Shown here one piece after another: positions 24,211-37,100 of a stretch of DNA of 64,000 nucleotides. The DNA is from Erythrophleum ivorense. Lineage: Eukaryota; Streptophyta; Magnoliopsida; Fabales; Fabaceae. The first letter of the stretch is position 1, and each line of letters begins with the position of its first letter. Location of the stretch: assembly GCA_026724425.1 (NCBI GenBank), contig JAIUCV010000009.1:24507846-24571845 (forward strand), written 5' to 3'. Both the position numbers and the translations under genes were made by a program. A model generated the notes under the pieces. That model did not search any database and was not told where the DNA came from. It worked only from the letters and a program-made list of their open reading frames with translations.

Positions 24211-27200
24211 ATTTATTCCCTTAATATTTCATTCCTTCTAGAAAAATTATCAAAGTTTGTCCGGGTGGCAAATGACAATTTTGCCCCTGGACCCCCTAAA
24301 ATCTCAAAAATTCCTATGGGTCCTATTCATCTTATACTCCTCATATACGAAGCTATTTCATTCAAATTCATTTTATTAAAACTTAATAAATTCATTACAT
24401 AAAATATTAAATAATTGAAAAATCTTAATTTTAAGGATGTTACAAGGTTTCTCTCTGTTACCCTTCCTGGGCAACATTTTCATTTTGCACCGTGGTGAGA
24501 CGCCTCGCGCGGTGGTGCTCCTAGCTTTTGTCACTCTCCTGTCGCGGCTTGGCTCTTCTTGGCTCGGCGTGACCTTCTTCTATACTCATTCTTCTTAAGT
24601 TTCATCCCATATACTCTAACTCTCCCTTTAGCAACACTCCAAGGCCACTCTACCTTAATTTGTGAGACTTTAATGGCTTTCATCTACCTGATTTACCTAG
24701 CCTACCCATCATCACCAATTCAAGACTTAAGTATTGATTCCTACTCATCTAACTACTATATATCAGCAAGTTCATGGATTAATGAGAGCAAGGATTCATA
24801 AGTTACCAACATTTATCATTCAAATACATATTCCAATAGAGGTTCCATGCATCACTTGTTTAAGTCAACATCTAATGTATCACATGACTTCATTTCCAAA
24901 TAGTAAATCATATCATAGATTCAACAAAATTCATATAAGATGTTATAAGTTCATACATCTAATGCCAATTTAACATGAGGCCTAGCTCCTTAATAGATAC
25001 ACCCTAAGCAATCAAAATACAAACTCTTACACTTGGCAACATAATTACATGATGATGCTATACAAGAAGAAATACAAAATTTAGCATTTACTCTACTCAA
25101 ATCAGTCTAAGTGTAGCCTTCCCCACACATGGTTGGAGCTCATGGATTTTCATCCACTTGCTTCCCCTTATCCTTCCCCGAAGAACCTTTATTTGAAAAT
25201 ATTATCCAATGAAATAGGGTGAGATGCAAATCTTAGCAACCAAAGGCAAATTTCATTCATGTTGTAACACCATAAATTTCTAGCTTGTCTTATACTATTT
25301 CTATACCTTATGCCATGCATCTCACAAGGAAGCAAGAAAATGACATTAAAAAAGTGAATAAATTTGTGTTGTGTAGCCGATAAATTTTTCATTTGGTGTC
25401 CTGTGGACCATATAGACTCATCTATCTCATCCTCATATTTGATTACACAAATACAACTCATAACCATCCAAGGAAGTGGCCTAAAACTCGTGCAAGTGGA
25501 TGGAATACACAAAAACACTAGGTGTAGCCTCAACCAGAATTTCTAGCTTTCTGTCATAAATTTTGCAAAATCATAAATAATTCTAAAAAAATTAAAATAT
25601 ACATTCTTTGCCATTGTAGAAAGTTACAAATATCTACTTTATGCTAAAAATATATTCAAACCACAATAGAGGCTGCTAGCCACCTTAAATTGATGGAACA
25701 GTACCAAAGATTGACTATTGCTACTGGTACTATCCTCCATCTTCAAAAACTCATATCTCCTTGCTCAAAGGTCTAATTGGAGAGATCTTGATGGGCATGG
25801 AAATCTTATCATGTCTAGTTTATGCTTGTAAACTTTTATGAGCATTGGACATCATTTGACGTATGAATGACACAACCCAAGTTTTTTAACCATATGAACA
25901 GTGTCTACATTAGTTTAGCAGAAAAATGCCAACTTTGGAAATTCATAATTAACTCCATAGAGCTCCAAATAATCTGCTCTTTTACTTTCCAAAAATCTCT
26001 TGATAATATCTATATGTGTGCCAAAATTCATGGGCAAATTCATTCATTTGGTTAGATTTTGATAATAGGTTGCAAAATGGCTTACTTTGTGTCACCGAAG
26101 AGGTCCAAATGGTCCATTTTGAGTTCTAGGAAACCATGATCACTTGAGCACATGGTAATGCACCAAATTACCTTCTAAACTAGTCTCAAAGGTACATAAA
26201 CCCATAAATTAAAAACTCTCTCTCTCACCCCATGCTATACACAAGATCACACATGCTCTATATTACTAATTACCCAAAATGCACATTTCCATTCATTTGG
26301 CATTAAAACTCATACATACATCAAAAATTTGGATAATTACATATGTTCAAATGATTACATAACAATTCCATCATAGGATTACATCATATGCCATGTGTAT
26401 GGCTACAAATGAGATAAAACTAGGCATTTTGATGTCAAACTCTCATCTTCCAACTTGATGGCTTCCATTACTTTGCTCACTTGGTCCACCTAGTATGTTA
26501 GGATATTGGAGAGGAGGGAATGAGATTCAAAGAATCCCAATAGCTTATCTCCCATTTCAATCATAAATAAAAGAATGCAAAACAATTCTTAAAAATGCAT
26601 GCATGAGTATTATAGAGTGCATGATCATTAAAGAAGCATTCTTAACGCTTGAACAAGTCACACAAAACATACATAGACTTGCCAAATAAGTGGATTAGCC
26701 TCATCCATTCTCTTGTAGATTTTGGACTTACCTCATGTAACACCATAAATTCTAGCTCATTCCATGCTATCTTTATGCTTTCTATTAGACATCTCATGGA
26801 AGAATAAAGGAATAGCATAAAAATAATGAATATTTTTGCGTTGCGTCGTGTATAAAAATTTCATTTGGTGTCACATGAACTGTATGAACTCACACCATAC
26901 ATTCTTATATTTAATTACATGGATACAACTCATTTAGATCATAAAATGTGGCCCACAACTCATGGAACTCAAAGGAAAACTCAAAATAAGCATATTAAAT
27001 TTCAACTAGAATAACCCCTTTTCTAACCAAATTTTGGAAATTCATAACTAATTTTAGAAAAATTGAAATCATATATTCTTGGCCATTCTAGAAAGCTATG
27101 GATGTCTATTTCACAACAAAAATATTTTTAGACCATAACATCCACTACAGAGGATGTTTGACATCCAAAAAAGTCTAGAGGTCAAACTACCTTCTGATAC

Positions 27201-28369
27201 TATCACAGACTTCTACAGAACATTTTGAAAATGTCCAATTAATTCTACAAAAATCCAATCCATGCAAATGATACTAATCTAGAAACCTATGAATGCTAAC
27301 TAGAGGAAAAAAATATTTCTAGACCAACTCAGGTAGCCCAGACCTCAGAATTCAATAGAATAGTAACTGAGGTCGGACAAAACTCCTGACACTAGATAGA
27401 ATGTTCAAAAATTCATATCTCCCTCTCTAGACCTCCAAATGAGGTGCTTATAGTTACAAGTCACTTTCAATATCTAGTTTCTCTGTATAAAATTTCATGG
27501 CAATTGGACATCATTTGAGCCCTGTGTGATAGATTTCATTTTCGGACTAAATGAATAGTGTCGCAGACCAAAACCAGAAAATATGTCAACTTTGAAAATT
27601 CATTAAATATTCTGTAAACCTCCAAAAATCATGGTCTTTAGCTTTCCAGAAATCTTTCAATGAGGCCTAATTGCATACCAAATCTTAGATCAAGAAGAAC
27701 ACATTTGGCCAAAAGTGACATAGGATTCCATTATGGTCATTTTTTGCTCTATCTAGGGTACCAAAGTGACCAAATAGTTTTTCCTTGGCCTTGGCACCTT
27801 TTGGGCAAGTCTAAAAGTACATTTAGGACTTATGTGAGCTGCTTAAATGGTCCCAAACCTCATGCATCTCATTTTGGCCTTTTCATCCACACTTATGCAT
27901 ATTTCCATAAAGCCATTCATGAAGTTATAATGCCATAACATACTCAATTTACATTCCATCATTCACATAACATATTCTTTCATTCCTACATCATATAATA
28001 TCATAATTATACATGTCTCAAGAGTCATAGACCATTTACAATAATAATATACATCATGAAGCATCATTATGGTTCCAAAAAGGCAAAAGCTAGGCATATG
28101 GTTGTCAATCTTCTTTCTTCAATGTGGTTGGCTCCCATTACCATGTCCACTTGGTCCACCTAGCATGTGAGATTATTGGAGAGGAGGGGATGAGATTCAA
28201 AGAGCCCTAATAACTCATCTCCCATTCAATCACACATAATATATGCAAAGCAAGCCTTAAAAATACATGCATGAATAAAATAGAAGTCATGAACATTCAA
28301 GAAGCAAATTTGGCATGTGAACAAGTTATACAAGACATCCAAGAGCTCACTAAGTGTTTGGATTAGCCT

Positions 28370-31362
28370 TGTAACGACCCTAACTTCTAATTATTAGAAT
28401 TAAGGTTAAGTACGTGATTAATAATCATATATCAAGGTTTGAAGTCATTAAGATTAATTACATCAGCAAAAAGTGAGGAAATTTGAAACCTTAATGTTGT
28501 TAGGGTCATTAGCTAGATAACCACAATTATTCAAATGTGTAAGTAAATTTAATTATCAATGAGGAGCCTTTGATTCTCCCATCCATCAATTCCAACTCAT
28601 AAAATCCTCCTACAAGTGTTTCTAGATCACTCCTTAGCATTACTTTAAGAGAAACTAAGGTTTCTAGGTGAATATGAGAAATAGAGTACTTTCGCTGTGG
28701 CTAAATTCCCTTGCGCCGTAGCCAATTACTCTCAGTTCAACTCCTTACACCTTCACAAATTTTTCACATTTCGCCGCGGTCAAATACCCCTTTCGCTGCA
28801 GCTAAATACCCTTTGGAACACCCCTAAATCTGCCTCTTGGACTTAGCCGCGGCTAACGTCATTGTTCACTGCAGCCAATTGCTCTCTATTTTCTTTCTTG
28901 GCAGGTTCGCCACATTTGGCTGAGACCAATTAAATTTTGGCCACGGCCAATTCCTTCTGATCCTAGAACTCCGAAAATCTTGTCTCATACTCTTCACTCT
29001 CTTTCTAGGGACACTCTAGGACCACTCTCCCTCCATTTGTGTACCTTTAATAGTATTTATCTACTTGATTTACCTAGTTAATCTATCTTTATCCATCTCA
29101 AGATTTAAAGTATTGGTTTCTACTTACCAAACTACCACACATCAACAAAACCATAATTTAATGATAGAAAATGTATTCTAGTCACAAGGTGCATGGGACC
29201 CATGCTTAACGTTCATACAAGATCAAGTCACTTATCCATTGTTAGCCAATTACAACCATAATGTTCAATCCCATGATAATTAAATGACATATATAGTCCT
29301 TATACTTGGCAATTCATGATGCAATGCAGCAATGATACAAGACTAGCAATCTAGTTACAATACAATTCGACAAGGCCTCTAAACCTATGTGCTACCAAAC
29401 TATTTAATGTGCTTCCATTAATTTTCTCCTTGCCACAAAGAGGTCTGGTCCCTGAAAATGTTAGCCCACAACGGGGTGAGATATATAATCTCAGTAACAA
29501 AAAGCAATTCCCATATATATGTACAAGTTAATCAATCCAATGTAATTTCATATCATCAATACTAGAATCATCAATTCAATTCGCAAATGAACTAGTTGAA
29601 TTACCAATAACTACTGTCCCATACCAACAGTCATACACAATATGTTAATGGCCAATAACACCAGGAGAGGCCCGTCCACGGCATCTACTCCCCATTGAGC
29701 ACAACCTGGGCTCAATGCATCTGGGGTTTGATCATAACTCAGTGCTCGATCGAAGCACATGCACGGGTGGCAGCCGCACCACAGCTCCATCATGGACTCA
29801 CAAGGTTCAATCACAATAACAATCCAAGTAGTCAACCAATCATTTAGCATTTCAAAATCATATATGTGCAAACAATATCAGATTAACATAAACATATACA
29901 TAGAATTGGAAAATAACCCCAGTTACCTCAATGAAGCCAATTACTCATCCTCTAGCTACCATCATGATTCAAAGCACACCAGGCCTAACATAAGCATAAT
30001 TATCATCATTTAACTATCATTAATTAGGAATTTTCCTATCCACAGATTAATCTTAACAAGAGTTCTTTGAGAGCTTCTTACCCAAGCTTCCTAATGATCT
30101 ATTACACTAATTTAGGGTCCATATATCAAAGCTCATCATGATTCGCTCCCCATAATTCCATTTTCGCACATGCACAAACCATGCACTGAAAGTCAGTCCA
30201 AATGATGGGAATTTAGTACATACATCTCATAAAAGGAGAGAAATCACTTACCTATACATCTAAGAGGTTAATAGACTGAGTTGAGCCTCAACTACCAAGA
30301 ACACATGATGGGACATTCCCAAATTCGGATTTCAGTCATCAAGCCCAGAATTTTCATTGTTTCACCTTCATCTCCTTATAATTTCGCACAATAACAAAAC
30401 CCATCATGAAAATCAATCCTTGAGGACATTTTCCAGCAAAATAATACACAAATTGAGAAGGAAATACTGACCCAATCACCTCTTTAGTCTCTACTCCGAA
30501 AATCTTCCAAGGGAACACTAAAACACCAAGGTTTAGATTTGGAAAGGAGATGAAAATGCTCAAAACCAAAAACTAATCAGACCAAAATGAAGAGGAGAAT
30601 GAGAGGGACATGTTTTGTATAGATTACCTTAGCCAAATTTTCTGCTAAAAGTGAGAAATGGTGGAGGAATGCAGAAAAACCCTAGCCCTTCTTCTCAAGT
30701 GCGAAAATAGCTTTTCCCTTCTGGAGAACCAAGTGTTTTGCTCTTCCAAATGGGTGTGGCTGCTAGACTTTTAGGGTTTTTAATGAGAAATGGGCTGACC
30801 CATCAGCCCAAGGTCCAATTGGGCTCATTATTTCAAGTGGGCTGGTGCTAAATGAGATGGGCTGCAGAAAATTTAAAGCTAAAAGTGGGATGTGCTGACC
30901 CAATAGCCCAATTCCTTGTGGGTTCAAATTTTTATGCTTGTTAGGCCTTATTTCATAAGTTAGGCTGCAGCAATTTGATAAGGTCAGGCCAAGAGTCAAT
31001 CTAATTTAGGTCTGCATAATGTGTGTTGGGCATAAGGGCTTATGTAAATTGGGTTGTGGGCCTCTATTTCACTAAATCAAATTAGGCTATTGTTAGGTGA
31101 TCTCTCTTGGGCCAAGTCTCATGATAAGGAGTTGGGCTTAAATCTAGAATCATTGGGCCTCCATAAATACTTACCCATGGTGTACTTAAATTAATTTTGG
31201 GCTTAAATTAAGCTTTAACCTAATTGAAAATCTTAAACCTATATTAATAACTTATTTCTCTATAAATTTCCATTCATATAGCTTACCTAATCATTTCATA
31301 ATAATTATTCTTAATTAGTCTAAATACATTATTAACATCTTAATTAATTTTGGAGTGTTACA
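28370..31362 (-). mobile_element. LTR 'A' (element-2 family) inside C1
   Basis: Reverse copy of the element-2 LTR: TGTAACGACCCTAACTTC at 28370 mirrors its 3' end, and TTAATTAATTTTGGAGTGTTACA-type sequence at 31362 mirrors its 5' end. About 3.0 kb. The CG-motif cluster (28686-28970), the GC block (29640-29800) and the ATCTCACCCC motif (29470-29500) are all present in reverse. Right after it B' begins, and no matching target duplication is visible around A alone. Confidence 0.88.
28686..28970 (-). repeat. CG-motif cluster in LTR A
   Basis: Reverse-strand, partly decayed copy of the cluster at 53874-54185. It includes TTAGCCGCGGCTAA, TTTCGCCGCGGTCAA, GCTGCAGC and TTGGCCACGGCCAA. The order of motif copies matches element 2, so the array predates the split of these copies. 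Confidence 0.8.
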
Positions 31363-31597
31363 TGTAACATCCGATTTTCTGAAAATCCAAGAAAAGGTAA
31401 GGAAACGCGAGAAATGTAACATATGGTTCCTCCGTCAACGTATGAAATTCATCAAATATGAAAGGATGTCCCTCAAATAGAATAAATTGAGGTCTAATAA
31501 AATTAAAATAATATTCTAGATCGTAAATAATAATGAGTCAAGGCCAGAGGTGCCCTAAAATTGGGGTTAAAATTGATGAAAAAAAAAGAGATCAGAA

Positions 31598-31965
31598 AAA
31601 GGTCCCGAAGAGTCTCCAAAGTCAAGTATGAAGGAGTCAGGGACTAAAATGCAAAAAAAAGTTATATGCCAGGCAAAATGTATAAATTGCCCTAAAGTTC
31701 AGCGAACCCTAGTTTCACCCTCTATTCGTGGCTTTAAGCACGAATATCAAAAAATTGGGCAAGAATCTCAGAAATCCATGACCCACGGGTAAACTCAGTT
31801 TGATGAGACGGGTCCAATGATGCCAAGTTGTCCGAATGGCTGGGCGGGATCTGGTCTAGGATTTGGTTATCCTGATCAGTAGCCATGAGCAAAATAGTAA
31901 AAGGAAGTTGTAACAACTATAGAAATAAAAATAGCTAAAGGGCTAAGAAACCCTGAATGAGTTTC
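31598..31965. repeat. Shared module, copy 2 (in LTR B-prime)
   Basis: Counterpart of 23849-24210, from AAAGGTCCCGAAGAGTCTCC to GAGTTTCAGGG. It includes the common CTATTCGTGGCTTTA and GCTAAAGGGCTAAGAAACCC. Confidence 0.8.
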
Positions 31966-34178
31966 AGGGACAGAACTGCAGTAAATAAAAAGTTTATAGC
32001 ACAATCATAGTACAGAATGGTGAAAATTATACCTATAAACTTGGGTGTCTGATTGACACCGAAATTTATGAGGATTGAGGTTAAGGGCCCCTGACCCATG
32101 TTTGAAGCTTAATATGGCCAGAAAGTAGAGAAAATAATGTTCATAAATTTTAGAAAGTCTAAAGGTATGTATTGTACCGTAAAACTTTAATTGGGCTTAG
32201 ACACTGATTTTTAGACTGCTGTAAGGCCCAATAGTTGATTCTAAAGGCCCGATAAGAGAAGAGAAGCTATGATTAGGGTTTTAGAGAAGATGAAACCCAA
32301 ATATAAATATAGAATGAAAGGAAAAGAAGAAAAAGATTTTAGTTATTTTAAAGAATTAACCATGGTTAAGTTAGAAACTAACTATGATTGAGTTAAAAGT
32401 TGACCATGGTTGAGTTAAGAAATTAACCATGGTTACTCTCCATAACTTAAGAGCTAAGGCAAGGCTTCCAAGTGTGTGGCCAAGAATTTTTGGAAGAAGA
32501 TATTTAGTTATGAAATGAGAAAATCAAAAGAAAAAAAAAGAATGGAAGGTTAAGATTTAATCTTGAAAAGGTTGATCCAAGGGTCCAAATTTAGTATGAC
32601 CATTTAACTTCATTAGATTCATCTTCTTCACCTCCATTCCACCATTTTCACGCCACACACAAGGAAGAAAGAAAGAAAACCGTGAAGAGAGAGAGAGAGG
32701 GAGAAAAAGTGGGAGAAGAAGTGAAACCAAGCAAAACTACCACCATTCTTCACCAAATTTCTTCATCTTCTCCATCCTCCAACCATTTTCTCTAAAGGGC
32801 AGCTGCATATTCATATTTTTTTCAAGGTGGAATGTTGCTCTAAGTGGGAAGAGAAAGGATTTTAGAGTGAGAAAAGCAAAGGAAGCAAGGATTAAGCTTA
32901 AAGAGTAAGTTTTCTCTACCTTGCACTTGAAAATCACATGTTTTAAGTTAGTTTTGTTAAACCCTAGTCATGAGTCATTTTTAGACAGCATATGAATCAT
33001 TAGAAATGGATTTTATATGTTGAATATGAAGGCCTTGAAATGATGTTTATATGTTTAATATGAAGGCCGTATGAGCCTAGTTATTGTTGTTATGTGTTGA
33101 GACTTTGGAAAACACAAAAACTATAATTTTTGGGAAAATAGAAAGCATGGGGAGATCCTATCCGAATTTTTCCAAAATTTTTATGGTGTTTTCTTAATGT
33201 CTTAAAGTCATGTATACCAAATTTGAAGTCCTAAAACATAAAGGAAAAGGCTATGGAATTTTTAGAACCAAAGAAACGCACTTTAAGCCTAAAACAGAGC
33301 TAGATTATGTGATGACCAAAACGTAATGTTGGGGCTGGAATTTGATGATTTTATCCATTCCAATGGATTCAAAAGGGTGTTTTTAGCTAGGAATACCCAT
33401 GGGAAAGCCCCCAAAACACATGGGATAAAATTCCTAAATTTTGGCCAAGAAATGCATACTATTCGGCCATAGTGAATGGGAAGGGAAGGAGTTAGATTTT
33501 TCCAATTCCAATGGTCCCATTAAGTTTAAAAGGGGTCATCCTATTTTAGAAGCTAAATTTTATGTGTTGATTGTAATGAATTATCATTATGATTATAGGG
33601 TTTGATGTTGTTTTGGGGAACTCTAAAAGCAAGTAAATCGAGTCCCAAGGATTAAGGAGCAAAGTTTGCTAAGGTAGTAGTTTTCCTCTCTCTTTCTTTA
33701 AGCTTGTATTTTGTATAATGATGAGTGTTATGCTATATCAAGTTGTCATTTATGCTATAAGATGATACATGTATGCTTAGATTGTGCTTGGCCTTGTATG
33801 AAATTCCTTTTATTGCTATGCGATATGTGGCATCTTGACAGGCATCATGTTATGTACTTACATGCTTGCTTGTGAATGAGATTGGTTTACTACTACTAAG
33901 ATTTCATAATCTCACCCCAAATATAACCTATGCTAGGTCCGAGTTCAAGCAAAGAAAGAGCAAAGAATGTGGCGACATAAATCGAAGACCTTACTTTTAT
34001 GCACCATATTTTGTTATGTAATTAAATATTTTAGATTACTGCTTGTATGAGTTATGTTATGATACTGTAAGGTAGTCAGGTATGAAATGGAAACCCATGT
34101 ATATACCAATCCTGAAGTAAAAAGAATATGACTATCGTGCATAAGATGCAAGAATACCTGTGCCTATATAAAGGCAAA

Positions 34179-34195
34179 ATAATAATAATAATAAT
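34179..34195. repeat. (AAT)n microsatellite
   Basis: Five to six AAT units within LTR B-prime. Confidence 0.85.
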
Positions 34196-37100
34196 ATAAC
34201 CAATGAGGGGTAAAACGACCCAGTTTGTCGTAGGGGCAACTTTATATGAATTTATATGTGCTCCGCTAAATAAGTATTTTTCCTTTGTAAAGGGCTTAAA
34301 GAGCTTGAAGTAGAGCCCTGAATTAACCTCATACAATTTTTCTATAATTAAGTATGTATTTTCAAAGTTAGATAAGAATTTGGAAATGACCAAATGAATA
34401 GTAAAATTGTATGAAGAAGTTTTAAAATGAAAAATTTTTATCAGTTCAGGTTTCCGTTGACTCCTCTAAGTTTTATATGAGATAATTGTAGTAGGAAAAG
34501 TGTTATAAAATAAGGTCTGACATTATAGGCCTCACACTTTTTCTTATGGATTTTGGACTTGCCTCACCCATTCTTTAAGAAATGCTTGGACTCAACCATA
34601 CTCTTGAGAGCCCACTTTGCTTTTGGGAGACTCTTTACTTTGTCTCAACCAATCTCAAGGGTTCTTGGCTCATCCTCACCATGGTTAAGAGTTCTTGGCC
34701 TTTTTACACTCAAGCAAAATCAACAAATATCATACATTCATTTAAAAATATAATATGTCATCATGAAATCATGGCATATAAAATCATGCTAGCATACTTT
34801 CATGGCTTGAAAATACACATACACACATTCTAAAACAAGCTAAACACACATCTATGCATGAGAGAAGGTGGAGAGAGCTACCTTGTATACACTCATACAC
34901 TTTTTCCTTAGATTTCAAGCCTCCTCTTTTGGCTACACACCCACAAATTGGTGGAGATAGTTTCTCTTGGCCTAGATACAATTTATGGAAGCCAATTAGG
35001 TTCATGAAACAAACTCTAAGGCCACACAACTTGCTTAAATACTAGATTGCTTTATTAACCCCATTATGGTCCATAATTACACCTAATGAAGCAACACCCC
35101 TCAAATGATTTCTAAGATTCATTCTTTCCTTTCAAATATGATTTTTGACTTCTTTTAAGCCTCTTGGAGTCATCATACAAATAAAGCAAAGGGCCTAACA
35201 TCATGTTGCTTCTTTAGGTCATAATATGGAACCTAAGACACCAAATCACTTTCTATGGGTTCTAAATTTTTTCCAATGCCTCCCTTCATTTTCATTCATC
35301 AAATATGACTCAAGAATGGCCTCAAAAAAATTTGAAACTCTCCTTAGCTATGAGAACTTGCTTTGGCCAAGACTATGAGCTTCCTTGGCCTCCATGGAGA
35401 TTTCTTTGTTTCCTTGAAGGAGGAAGCTTGTGGGGAGCATCTTAGGGGTCTCAAGAACTCATTTAAACTCTTAATTAAACCTAAGAACCATCACACAAAA
35501 TCAGAATTTGGAAGGTGCACACAAAAACCTAGAATTTGCATCTTGAAATCTAATGGTTATTTTTTTATTTTCTTTGCATATTCTTGTTCTTCTTCATCAA
35601 ATACCTAAGATTCATGCTTAGTTGGGCTTAAAAATCAGATCCTCCTATGGCTCCTAGGGTTAAGCAAAATGGAGAAGGGTGGGTGAAACCATCAACCATA
35701 AGATAAAATTTTACCTAGTTTCCTTACTTATTTTGGCTTGAATCTTGCTTTCTCCAAGCTCCTCTCTTCAAATCTGAACTTTCCCTTGAATTTCTCCCTT
35801 GAATCAGATTTATATACTCCATTTCAATCAAATGAAATAAAGGAGAAGGGAGGAGAGGAGGTGTGAATGAAGAAAAATATGAAAAACAACCATGAACACA
35901 TACCTTTAGCTTAGAATTTCTTCTCCTTCTCTTCTTCCCTTGGTGTTCTCGAAACCCTAGTTCTCTCCTCTGAAATTATGCAAAATTTTCTGATTCCAAA
36001 TAGGAAAGAAAGTGGGGCTACACCTATATATAGGTGTAGGAAAGTGACTTTTTTAAATTTTTAATTTTGCCCTTCGTACTTTGTATTTTTGTTTCTTCTT
36101 CATTTTAGCTCCTTTTTGAGGACCATATTTTCTATTATAAACTTTAGGTTCCCAATTAAATAAAATGCCTTTGGAATCACTCAAATCAGAGCTGAAACCT
36201 TCCCGAATGGATCTGTCAAAGTTTGGGTACACCGACGTTAGAAAACATCCACTGGAAGGGATTTAACTGTCTCAGGCCTTCCCATGGTTTTTTAGAGCCT
36301 CTGAGAACCCTAGAGAACTCAAAATTTTCATTTAAAAAGCTCTCCTGTGTAAATTCCAAAATTTACTCAAAATTACGAAAATGCCATTATGTTTCATAGG
36401 TTTTCTATCAAAATTTGTTTCTTCATTCTAGCTCCATTTTTCCTTCTGTTTGAGGCTAGGATTCTCATTTTTAGGAGTCTTGAATGTTGCTCAAATTTTT
36501 TGGGACCTTAACTAATTCATTTCAAGGGACTTACTTTGAAAACATACCCATTTTCATCGTTTAACGAAAACTGAACATTACACCTCACCCATTTGCTCTA
36601 AGAGGTTTTGACTCAACCTCACTCTTGGAAGACTTTTTACTTTGTCTCAACCAAGTTTAAGGGTTCTTTTCTCATCCTTACCATGGCTAAGGGTTCTTAG
36701 CTTCACCACACTCAAGCAAACCTACACAAACATACTAGGCATCATTTGAAAATATAATACAACATCATGGTACCATAATACATATGCATATGCTAGAACA
36801 CTTTTCATGGCTTAAAACACTCATACACATATTCAAAGACAAGTTAAGCACACATTCATACATAAGAGAAAGAGAAGTGAGCTACCTTTGTTGCAGTCAC
36901 ACATTTTTCTCCTTAGAATTATGCTCCTTTCCTCGGCCTCACACATATAAAGGTGTGGAATTTGTTTCTCTTGGCCTAAACATAATATATGGAAGCTAAT
37001 TAAGTTCTTGGAATCATTTCTAAAGCCATACATCTTCCTTAAACACTAGCTTGGTCTAATAGCCCTTTTATTGTTCCAAAATGCACCTAATGAAGGAACA

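Larger units (their letters stand above)
20687..24444 (-). mobile_element. Solo LTR 'E' inside D
   Basis: 3758 bp with TG...CA ends (TGTAACACCTC ... GGATGTTACA) and the exact target duplication AGGTT (20682-20686 and 24445-24449). Its sense strand is the minus strand: the motif TTTCTCACTC common to these LTRs reads there near 21225. No retrotransposon proteins are encoded. It interrupts the CG-motif cluster of D. The open frames 20820-21182 and 22697-23164 have no recognised domain and are not called. Confidence 0.92.
31363..34522 (+). mobile_element. LTR 'B-prime', abutting A inside C1
   Basis: Starts TGTAACATCCGATTTTC and ends GGTCTGACA, about 3.2 kb. ATAATCTCACCCC lies near 33905 in plus orientation, so its sense is plus. 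No proteins are encoded. The C1 sequence resumes a few bases later (GGCCTCACAC). The left end touches A directly, and a clean target duplication is missing. Confidence 0.75.
26736..36582 (-). mobile_element. Solo LTR 'C1' (C family) inside C0
   Basis: Starts TGTAACACCATAAATT, ends GAACATTACA, with the exact target duplication CCTCA (26731-26735 and 36583-36587). Interrupted at 28370-34522 by A and B'; without them it is about 3.7 kb. The interruption is clear because C2, in reverse, reads through the same point without a gap (near 46440: AGGCTAATCCATCCACTTGG). A C-family LTR has therefore inserted into a C-family LTR. Confidence 0.93.
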
